The notes under the pieces were generated by a model. It was not told where the DNA came from and ran no database searches. It saw only the letters and a list, made by a program, of their open reading frames with translations. This document shows, one piece after another, positions 57,756 through 64,000 of a stretch of 64,000 bases of DNA (the stretch's first letter is position 1; every line of letters begins with the position of its first letter). A program made the position numbers and the translations under genes. The stretch is from contig CANPYX010000002.1 in NCBI GenBank assembly GCA_947588955.1, positions 141,310 through 205,309 of the forward strand. The letters are read 5' to 3'. The DNA comes from an uncultured Oscillospiraceae bacterium (GTDB taxonomy: Bacteria; Bacillota; Clostridia; Oscillospirales; Oscillospiraceae).

Positions 57756-58724
57756 TTAGAACATGGCATTCTCACGGCTTATCTTGCGGGTGATGGCGTT
57801 GGTGATCATCACCAGCACAAAGCCGACGACGGATTGATAGAAGCACGCCGCGGCGGACATGCCCATGTTGGCGGTGTTCATAAGTCCCCGGTACACGTAG
57901 GTGTCGATGGTCTGCGTGACGTCCAAAATGGCGCCGGAGTTCATAGGCACCTGATAGAACAGGCCGAAGTCGGAGTTGAAGATCTTGCCAACCTGGAGGA
58001 TGGTCATGGTGATGATGGTGGGGATGAGGCAAGGGACTGTGATGTTGATAAGCTGGTCCCACCTGGAGGCTCCGTCAAGGCTGGACGCCTCATAAAGACC
58101 GGGGTCAATGGCGGACATATTGGCAAGGTACAGGATGCAGTTGGTGCCTGTCATTTGCCAGAAGTGTACGAACACCAGGATGAACGGCCACCATTTTTTC
58201 TCGGAATAGAAGGAGACGGACTCTAAGCCAAGGGGCCGCAGGATGTGCATGTTGATAAAGCCCGTGTCGCCCGCCAGCAAAGCGTTGGCAAGGTAGGAGA
58301 CGATTATGACGGACAGGAGGCCGGGGAACAGGATGACGGTCTGGTAGACCTTCCTTGACATGTTGCTCTTTAGCTCATGGAGGAAGTATGCCGTCAGTAT
58401 GGCGATGACCGTACCCAGGACGATAAACGCCAGGTTGTAAAGGAGCGTGTTGCGGATCATGATCCATGAGTCCGCGCTGGTGAACAGGAACTTAAAGTTT
58501 TGAAGGCCGACCTTCTCCGAACCGAAGATACCGCCGGAGACTGTGTAGTGCTCAAACGCCAGGATAAGTCCGGACATGGGGATGTAGTTGTTGATGACAA
58601 AGTATATAATGGCGGGCAGCGCCATTATGTAAAAGGGCCAGCACCGTTTCAGGCGCTTTGCAAGCGTGCTGTTCCCCTTCTTTTTCTTGGATGGTGCCGT
58701 TTTCGCGGGAGCTGCTGTGGTCAT
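57756..58724 (-). CDS. Carbohydrate ABC transporter permease, LplB type
   Basis: This 322-residue permease has a basic N-terminal tail (SKKKKGNSTLAKRLKRCW), six TM helices and the EAA loop YEASSLDGASRWDQLINITVP. ATG 58724 is used; GGGGGAAAG lies upstream, while the open frame above it crosses the intergenic region. It sits 79 bp after the binding-protein gene and 13 bp before the LplC-type gene. It forms the membrane channel for the sugar delivered by the lipoprotein. Confidence 0.93.
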   Translation of the reverse strand: MTTAAPAKTAPSKKKKGNSTLAKRLKRCWPFYIMALPAIIYFVINNYIPMSGLILAFEHYTVSGGIFGSEKVGLQNFKFLFTSADSWIMIRNTLLYNLAFIVLGTVIAILTAYFLHELKSNMSRKVYQTVILFPGLLSVIIVSYLANALLAGDTGFINMHILRPLGLESVSFYSEKKWWPFILVFVHFWQMTGTNCILYLANMSAIDPGLYEASSLDGASRWDQLINITVPCLIPTIITMTILQVGKIFNSDFGLFYQVPMNSGAILDVTQTIDTYVYRGLMNTANMGMSAAACFYQSVVGFVLVMITNAITRKISRENAMF

Positions 58725-58803
58725 GGAACTTTCCCCCTTGATATTTTTTCGTAAGGCCGCGCGGCGTAGTGCCGCGCGACCTGAAAAACGAAGCTCGTAT
58801 AAC

Positions 58804-60270
58804 TTATTTGCCCAGGAACTTGTCAAGCTGCGCCTGCTTCTCGGCGATGACCTTGTCGATACCGGCGTCCTTGAGGGCGTTGAGGAACTCAGGCAGCGCT
58901 GTCTCGGGGTCCATTGAGCCGCATTCCAGGCCCGTCCGATACCGGGTGCAGATGTTGTCCAGGGCGGTGATCTCGTTGGTCACCGGGGAGGGGTCGAAGG
59001 CGAAGCCGAGACCGGCGGATTTCTGGGCGTTGGTGTTGCTGTCGTCCAGCTTCCGGGCGTAGTCCGGGTCCTCGGTGCACCAGATGATGCGGTTCGTGTT
59101 GGAGATATTGGCGCCCAGATGGTATCCGCAGGTGCTGGCATCCTGACCGGCGGGATACTCGCCCAGGCCGTCCTCATTCAGGACATAGTGCTCGCCCTCA
59201 ATGCCGTAGCTGATGAGGTTGCCGATCTCCTTGTCGGAGAACCACAGGTTCAGGAACTTCATGCAGGCCTCGGCGTGCTTGGTGTTGGACATGACGGTGT
59301 AAGTGACGTTGTTGTAGGTACGGGCCACGGGGGTGCCGCCGCCCAGCATCACGGTGCCGATGGGCTTGCCGCAGGTGGTGGTCTGATAGAACTCAGTGTT
59401 GAAGTCGGTCTGGCCCAGGGTGCAGAAGGCCGCGTCGTTCTGGGTCAGCACCACAAAGCCGTCGGTCTGGGTCTGGATGTCCTTGCTGGACCAGCCCTTC
59501 TCGTACCAGTCGTGCATGACCTCGCACAGGTGCTTGTACTCGTCGGTGGCGAAGAGGTTCACCACCTCGCTGGTCTTGCCGCCGTCCATCAGGACGCCGT
59601 AGCAGTTGCCCAGGTCGTCCCAGGTGCCGTAGTTGAAGGTGTAGGCGGTGGAGCCGTTGAGGGTCACAAAGGGGGTCATCTCGGGCTTCCCGGCCTTGAC
59701 GGCCTCCAGGACAGCGCCCCAGTCGTCGATGGTCTCGACGCCCGCCACCATGTCCTCCAGGTGCAGCTCCTCCACCACGTCCTTGCGGTACAGGATGCCC
59801 ATGTTCCAGGCGTAACCGGCGTAGATGGGGATGGCGTACTGGTGCCCGTCCACCTGGCCGGACTTCAGGTAATCTCCCTCCTTGGCGATGATGTCCTGGC
59901 CGTACTGCTGGATGAGGTCCGTCAGGTCATAGGCGGCGCCCTGGGCCACGGCGTTCAGATAGCCGCCGTAGTTGGCCAGGATGTCCACATCCTCGGTGCC
60001 GGAGAGGAACAGGGAGTACTGCTGGAACCACTGGCCGAACTGGTAGACCTTGAATTCCACCTCGACCCCGATCTTCTCCCGTGTGATGGCGTTGACCTTC
60101 TCCATGACCTTGTCCAGGTCGTCGGTCTTGCCGGAGGTGGGCAGATATATCTTGATCTTCTCCACTTCCCCGCTGCCGCCCTTATCGTTGTTCCCACCCT
60201 TTTCGCAGGCGGTAAGGACGGAGAGCAGCATAATAAATGTAAGTACAAGCGCAATGATCTTCTTTTTCAT
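58804..60270 (-). CDS. Extracellular sugar-binding lipoprotein of an ABC importer
   Basis: This 488-residue lipoprotein has signal KKKIIALVLTFIMLLSVLTA and Cys22 in LTAC, then a Gly/Asn/Lys linker and a two-lobed solute-binding domain (SBP family 1, LipO-like). It is first in the operon with LplB/LplC permeases, the YesM kinase and a carboxylesterase. Codon choice in 59000-60200 looks different from neighbours, with few AUA/CUU and mostly CTG, GTG, AAG and CAG codons, as expected for a strongly expressed gene or a recent acquisition. RBS AAGGAGG. Confidence 0.94.
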   Translation of the reverse strand: MKKKIIALVLTFIMLLSVLTACEKGGNNDKGGSGEVEKIKIYLPTSGKTDDLDKVMEKVNAITREKIGVEVEFKVYQFGQWFQQYSLFLSGTEDVDILANYGGYLNAVAQGAAYDLTDLIQQYGQDIIAKEGDYLKSGQVDGHQYAIPIYAGYAWNMGILYRKDVVEELHLEDMVAGVETIDDWGAVLEAVKAGKPEMTPFVTLNGSTAYTFNYGTWDDLGNCYGVLMDGGKTSEVVNLFATDEYKHLCEVMHDWYEKGWSSKDIQTQTDGFVVLTQNDAAFCTLGQTDFNTEFYQTTTCGKPIGTVMLGGGTPVARTYNNVTYTVMSNTKHAEACMKFLNLWFSDKEIGNLISYGIEGEHYVLNEDGLGEYPAGQDASTCGYHLGANISNTNRIIWCTEDPDYARKLDDSNTNAQKSAGLGFAFDPSPVTNEITALDNICTRYRTGLECGSMDPETALPEFLNALKDAGIDKVIAEKQAQLDKFLGK

Positions 60271-60350
60271 GGGTATCCTCCTTAATTAATTGGGATGTCT
60301 GAATTGTACAAAAAATCCGTCCCTGCCGCTATAATTTTTGGTGTAATTAT

Positions 60351-60379
60351 TTTATACTTTTAGAACATTTTCCCGTCAA
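60351..60379 (-). promoter_or_regulatory. Promoter of the sugar importer operon
   Basis: On the minus strand TTGACG (60379-60374), a 17-bp spacer and TATAAA (60356-60351) lie 80 bp before the binding-protein ATG. The flanks are A/T-rich, and GTTCCAACTTT with GAACGGAACC just upstream may bind the YesN-like regulator. Confidence 0.72.
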
Positions 60380-60466
60380 AAAGTTCCAACTTTCATTGAA
60401 CGGAACCAATTTTATTTGAGAGAAAATTAATATTGAAAGCGTAATTTGCTAAAGCACAAATAATTT

Positions 60467-60495
60467 GAAAGCCTCCGGTCGGTCCGGAGGCTTTC
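60467..60495 (-). terminator. Terminator of the transketolase operon
   Basis: GAAAGCCTCCGG and CCGGAGGCTTTC form a perfect 12-bp stem with a 5-nt loop, just after the stop of the second transketolase gene. It is followed by AAATTATTTG on the minus strand. Confidence 0.88.
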
Positions 60496-60498
60496 GGG

Positions 60499-61434
60499 TT
60501 ATTTAAGCAGTTCTTTTATCGACTTGGCTATCCCACCGGCGGTAAGGCCGTAGTAGTTGAATACCTCCCGGCTGGTTCCTGTGATGACAGGGGCGTCGGG
60601 GAGAGAGAGGTTTTTAACAAAGCGGGGGCAATGTTCCCCTATTTGCTGAGCCACCATGGAGCCGAGGCCGCCTGTGGGGGCGTGCTCCTCCACGGTGACG
60701 ATTAGCTTGGCGCTGCTTGCGTATTTCAAAAGCGTCTCGACATCCAGGGGCTTTACACAGTACATGTCGAGGACGGTACAGCTTATCCCCTCCCCCGCTA
60801 AAAGCTCCGCCGCCTCTAAGGCGGGGCGCACCGTCTCGCCGCAGGCCACCAAAAGCACGTCCGTACCCTCTCTCAGGACCGTCGCCCGATTCATCTCAAA
60901 GGGGCAGTTTTCTTCGGTGTAGACGTCCTCCACGGTGTTCCGGCCCACCCGGATGTAGGCGCCCTTTTGATCCTGCAAAAGCGCCTCCATGAGCTTTTTC
61001 GTCTGGTGCCGGTCCGAGGGCAGATAGACGCGCATGTTGGGGATGGCGGCCATGGCGGCGATGTCCTGGGCTGAGTGGTGGCTCATGCCCAATGCCCCGT
61101 AGCTGACGCCGCCGGAGATTCCGATGAGCTTGACGTTAGTGTTGGAGTAAGCCACGTCCACCTTGCACTGCTCATAGCTTCGGGTGGAGAGGAAGCTTGC
61201 CGGTGAGAAGGCGTAGGGCTTCTTCCCGCAGGAGGCAAGGCCCGCCGCGATGCCGACCAAGTCCTGCTCGGCGATGCCCACCTCAACAGATTGCTCCGGG
61301 AAGGCATCAAAAAAAGGCGTCATGGAGGCGGAGCCGCGGCTGTCGGAGCACAAAGCCACTATGTCCCGATCATTTTTCGCGTGCTCCATCAACGTCTCGC
61401 AAATTGCCTGCCGGTTGGGGATCTTATTGGACAT
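60499..61434 (-). CDS. Transketolase C-terminal subunit
   Basis: This 311-residue protein is the pyrimidine and C-terminal half of a split transketolase: DIVALCSDSRGSASM, EVGIAEQDLVGIAAGLA with the catalytic Glu, GVSYGALGMSHHSAQDIA, MRVYLPSDRHQTKKL, YIRVGR and DMYCVKPLDVETLL. ATG 61434 has AAGGAGG upstream. It overlaps the N-terminal subunit gene by 11 bp. Two-part transketolases are common in Clostridia and archaea and serve pentose use; a DXP synthase-like or specialised ketose role is possible. Confidence 0.93.
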   Translation of the reverse strand: MSNKIPNRQAICETLMEHAKNDRDIVALCSDSRGSASMTPFFDAFPEQSVEVGIAEQDLVGIAAGLASCGKKPYAFSPASFLSTRSYEQCKVDVAYSNTNVKLIGISGGVSYGALGMSHHSAQDIAAMAAIPNMRVYLPSDRHQTKKLMEALLQDQKGAYIRVGRNTVEDVYTEENCPFEMNRATVLREGTDVLLVACGETVRPALEAAELLAGEGISCTVLDMYCVKPLDVETLLKYASSAKLIVTVEEHAPTGGLGSMVAQQIGEHCPRFVKNLSLPDAPVITGTSREVFNYYGLTAGGIAKSIKELLK

Positions 61435-62263
61435 GTTGAGCCGCCTCCTTTCCCCGTAAAAAGTCCGCCTTAATTTGCTCGTACTCCGCCGCCGTGGGAA
61501 CCTTGTGGTGCCAGCCGGCCTTATTTTCCATGACGGGAGAGCCGTACCCCTTGACGGAGTTTGAGACAATCACCGTGGGCCTGCCCTTCACTGTTTTTGC
61601 CGTCTCAAATGCCACATCAAGAGCGTCGATGCTTGTGCCGTCCACGCTCAGGACATTCCACCCGAAGGCCGCCCAGCGCCGATCTAAGGGGTCCTCCGGC
61701 ATCACTTCTTCGGTTGAACCGGAGATCTGGAGGCGGTTACGGTCAATGACGGCGCAGAGGTTATCAAGGCCAAACTTTGACGCCGCCATTGCCGCCTCCC
61801 AGACGGAGCCCTCCGCAAGCTCCCCATCGCCCATAATCGTGTAAACGCGGTAGTCCCTCTTGTCCATCTTCCCAGCCAGTGCCATCCCCACGCAAATGGG
61901 AAGGCCGTGGCCCAAAGAGCCGGAGTTCATCTCAATTCCCGGCAGGACGTTGTGGGGGTGTCCAATGTAGGGCGAGCCCAGTTTGTTAAAACGCGCCTTC
62001 ACGTCCTCAAGTTCCAGAAAGCCGCAGTCACAAAGAACGGCGTAGTACGCCTCCATGGAGTGGCCCTTGGAGAGGACGAACCGGTCACGGTTCGGGTCGT
62101 CCACCGTCTCCGGCGTTACGCACAGGTGCCTTTTGTAGAGTAGGAGCAGCGGCGCTAAGACGCTCATATCCCCGCCGATATGTCCGCCGCCGCCCGCCAT
62201 GACAATGTCCAAAATGTCCTGACGCAGATCCCAGCTGTGAATTGTCAGTTCCCTGTTATCCAT
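61424..62263 (-). CDS. Transketolase N-terminal subunit
   Basis: This 279-residue protein is the thiamine diphosphate-binding half: GGGGHIGGDMSVLAPLLLLY, DRFVLSKGHSMEAYYAVL, GSLGHGLPICVGMALAG, TIMGDGELAEGSVWEAAMAA with the GDG...N-type motif, and NLCAVIDRNRLQISG. It pairs with the following gene to make one transketolase. It starts one base after the isomerase-like gene, so the set is cotranscribed. Confidence 0.94.
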   Translation of the reverse strand: MDNRELTIHSWDLRQDILDIVMAGGGGHIGGDMSVLAPLLLLYKRHLCVTPETVDDPNRDRFVLSKGHSMEAYYAVLCDCGFLELEDVKARFNKLGSPYIGHPHNVLPGIEMNSGSLGHGLPICVGMALAGKMDKRDYRVYTIMGDGELAEGSVWEAAMAASKFGLDNLCAVIDRNRLQISGSTEEVMPEDPLDRRWAAFGWNVLSVDGTSIDALDVAFETAKTVKGRPTVIVSNSVKGYGSPVMENKAGWHHKVPTAAEYEQIKADFLRGKEAAQHVQ

Positions 62264-62264
62264 A

Positions 62265-63665
62265 TTACTCGCCCCTTAAATATGCCTTTACGTCCTCCTC
62301 GATGGGGTCGTAGAGATCGGGCTTGATACCCATGTACTTGCACGCCTCGTAGAGCACCGGCACCACGTCCTTGTGGATACCGACGCAGTGGTGGATGTAC
62401 GGTCCCTCAACTATCTTGGCCTCCAGCCTCTTGATGTTCTGAACCTCCACCCAGAGGTAGGTGCCCATTCCCTTGGGGCCGTCCACACCCTTCGCGTTGC
62501 CCAGCAGGAGGCTGTACTCCCCGTTGTCCCCGTCAAAGCGAGCCAGGGTAAGCTCCCCGTGCTTTGCCTCGGCGGTGATGGCGCCGGGGTAGTCGAAGGC
62601 AAGCGGGTAGGTTATGCATGGCCGGCACCCGGCGACGCTCAGGGGCCAGGGGCCGCAGTGCTGGAGAAGCTCACCGTTCTCAATGTCCGGGTGGCGAATG
62701 GTCCAGTCGGCGAAGAAGCTCCGACGCCCCTCCAAATCTGCCGCCTCCACCAGAAGCGCGGTGATTGCGCCGTGGATGTCCGTCTCGCAGACGATGGGGA
62801 TTCCCTTGTCGTTCAAAAGCGCGTTGGCGGCGCACGGCATGATGCCAAGCTCGTCCTGGAGGGCATTCCAGCATTGAATGGCGCCGGCGTTGCAGTGGTA
62901 CTTTTTGATGAGCCGCTCCATAGCCACGGCGAGGCCCGCCACGTTGGTCAGCTGCCCGTCGGTCACGTTTATGACCATATTATCCCGGCAGTAATCCACT
63001 GTCGCCTTTACCTCGTCCCCGTCGGCTATGGCGCGCTTCACCTCGGCGGTCAGCTCCGGCAGGGGCACCGGGGAGAGTTGGATATTGAAACGCTCCAAAA
63101 GCTCGCCCTCGTTGCACATGGTGGACCAGAAATCAAAGGGGCGGGGACCGAGCTGGAGAATACGGATATTCCTGAATGTCTTCACCACGTTGCATACCGC
63201 CAAAAAGTCCCGCACGCCCCGTTCAAAGACGGGATCGCTGAGGCGGCAGTTGGTGAGATACGTAAACGGCACCCGGAACCTGCGCAAAACCTTGCCGGTT
63301 GCAAAAAGGCCGCACTGGGTATCCCGAAGGCGGACGCCGTTAGGCTCCGGCCGCTCGTCCAGAGGACCCCACAGCAGTACTGGTACGCCAAGATCCCTGG
63401 CAAGGCGGGCGCAGACGTACTCCGTGCCGAAGTTGCAGTGGGCAAGGAGGATACCGTCCACCTTCTCCGCCCGGAACTTCTCCAAAACCTTCAGACGGTC
63501 GTTCTCATCGAAGAGAAGCCCCTCATCGTTTATGTCGTCGATGTCCACGAAGTCCACGCCAATCTCACGGAGGCGGTCAGCGGTGAGATCCCGGTATTTG
63601 AGGGCGTCCGGGGCGCTGAAAATGCTCCTGCGGGTGGGCGCGTAGCCAAGCTTGATAGTTGCCAT
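62265..63665 (-). CDS. L-fucose/L-arabinose isomerase family protein
   Basis: This protein of about 466 residues belongs to the fucose/arabinose isomerase superfamily. It has KVDGILLAHCNFGTEYVCARLARDLGVPVLLWGP in the N-terminal domain, KYHCNAGAIQCWNALQDELGIMPC and ETDIHGAITALLV in the metal site region, and a C-terminal barrel with PYIHHCVGIHKDV. The substrate is probably a ketose or aldose that feeds the adjacent transketolase and FGGY kinase. ATG 63665 is favoured by spacing to GGAGG over ATG 63671. Confidence 0.9.
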   Translation of the reverse strand: MATIKLGYAPTRRSIFSAPDALKYRDLTADRLREIGVDFVDIDDINDEGLLFDENDRLKVLEKFRAEKVDGILLAHCNFGTEYVCARLARDLGVPVLLWGPLDERPEPNGVRLRDTQCGLFATGKVLRRFRVPFTYLTNCRLSDPVFERGVRDFLAVCNVVKTFRNIRILQLGPRPFDFWSTMCNEGELLERFNIQLSPVPLPELTAEVKRAIADGDEVKATVDYCRDNMVINVTDGQLTNVAGLAVAMERLIKKYHCNAGAIQCWNALQDELGIMPCAANALLNDKGIPIVCETDIHGAITALLVEAADLEGRRSFFADWTIRHPDIENGELLQHCGPWPLSVAGCRPCITYPLAFDYPGAITAEAKHGELTLARFDGDNGEYSLLLGNAKGVDGPKGMGTYLWVEVQNIKRLEAKIVEGPYIHHCVGIHKDVVPVLYEACKYMGIKPDLYDPIEEDVKAYLRGE

Positions 63666-63667
63666 GT

Positions 63668-64000
63668 TCATTTCCTCCCCATAGTTTTGTTAACGGCTTC
63701 TTTCCAGCCGCTGTATTTCTTCTTGCGCTCCGCCTCCGTCATGCGGGGCTCATAGATCTCCCGGACGGCGGTGCGCTCCAGAAGCTCCTCGGAGAACATT
63801 CCCGCGCCCATGCCCGCCATAGCCGCCGCGCCGAAGGCGGACAGCTCCGCGTTTACCGGCACCCGGAGCCTCACACCGGCGATGTCGCTCTGAAACCGCA
63901 TGAGATAACGGTTTGCCGTGGGGCCGCCATCCACCCGCAGCTCCGAAAGCGTAATTCCCGCGTCGCGCTCCATGGAACGAAGCACATCTGTCACCTGAAA
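63668..64000 (-). CDS. FGGY-family carbohydrate kinase, C-terminal part
   Basis: The frame enters from the right edge and gives 110 residues of a FGGY kinase C-terminal domain: LSELRVDGGPTANRYLMRFQSD with the nucleotide-binding GGP motif, VRLRVPVNAELSAFGAAAMAGMGAGMF, and the final EPRMTEAERKKKYSGWKEAV seen in glycerol kinase and related kinases. The catalytic Asp-containing N-terminus lies outside. It phosphorylates a polyol or ketose, and its place ahead of the isomerase and transketolase genes suggests a pentose-type pathway. Confidence 0.92.
   Translation of the reverse strand, partial: FQVTDVLRSMERDAGITLSELRVDGGPTANRYLMRFQSDIAGVRLRVPVNAELSAFGAAAMAGMGAGMFSEELLERTAVREIYEPRMTEAERKKKYSGWKEAVNKTMGRK

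Noticed and set aside
59119..60285. Plus-strand open frame rich in Val, Leu and Gly, and a similar one at 62373-63755
   Set aside because: Both are antisense to well-supported genes (binding lipoprotein and isomerase-like protein) and show no protein family pattern.

Overview
The window looks like a chromosome segment of a GC-rich, spore-forming member of the class Clostridia, most likely an Oscillospiraceae-type gut or anaerobic bacterium. The reasons are strong AGGAGG-type ribosome binding sites, SpoIIM and CwlD-like sporulation and cell-wall genes, a spoIIM-xerD pair, a K+-dependent membrane pyrophosphatase, YrzE and DUF6514 family proteins, and lplB/lplC/yesM-type sugar transport genes. 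No tRNA, rRNA, CRISPR array or complete insertion sequence was seen.

Layout. 1-923 holds the end of an oligopeptide ABC transporter ATPase and a YhcH-family protein. 973-10293 (minus) is a ten-gene membrane operon whose order (MrpE, F, G, MbhD-like, MbhE+MrpB fusion, C, then four NuoL/M/N-type subunits) matches the ion-pumping half of archaeal MBH-type complexes. No hydrogenase or electron-transfer genes are present in the window. 10479-19856 carries a CwlD-like amidase, radA, a XerC-type recombinase, nadB-nadC, a frameshifted phosphotransferase-like gene, xerD, spoIIM and yrzE. Two intergenic regions here contain copies of TTATGTAAAC, the XerD arm of Firmicutes dif sites; upstream of radA four copies are phased at exactly 17 bp. 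19930-28175 contains yajC, tgt, a phosphodiester glycosidase, ogt, a Rieske flavoprotein, an ATP-grasp/esterase pair and an ECF sigma/anti-sigma pair. 28297-30441 is the pyrophosphatase.

30708-46110 is a more accessory stretch. It holds a PadR-DUF2812 operon with operators placed on its promoter, a P-type ATPase whose phosphorylated Asp is replaced by Asn, fructose-bisphosphate aldolase, an aminotransferase, an interrupted Rpn-family nuclease with a duplicated tail, an unusual FolD, an unpaired fumarase-type beta subunit, and a YfjI/XRE island. Two copies of a modular repeat (about 175 bp, four hairpins, changed arms but preserved pairing, conserved linkers) lie at 31836-32013 and 42608-42779.

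46317-47895 is a macrodomain/SirTM pair, a reversible protein ADP-ribosylation module without its usual GcvH-like and lipoate-ligase partners. 48110-64000 is carbohydrate use: a GPH symporter with a family 2 glycoside hydrolase and a divergent LysR regulator; an ABC sugar importer with a YesM sensor kinase, a response regulator split into two genes and a type B carboxylesterase; and a pathway operon of FGGY kinase, fucose/arabinose isomerase-like protein and a two-part transketolase. These probably take up, deacylate, cleave, isomerise and phosphorylate plant- or host-derived sugars. The exact substrate cannot be read from the sequence.
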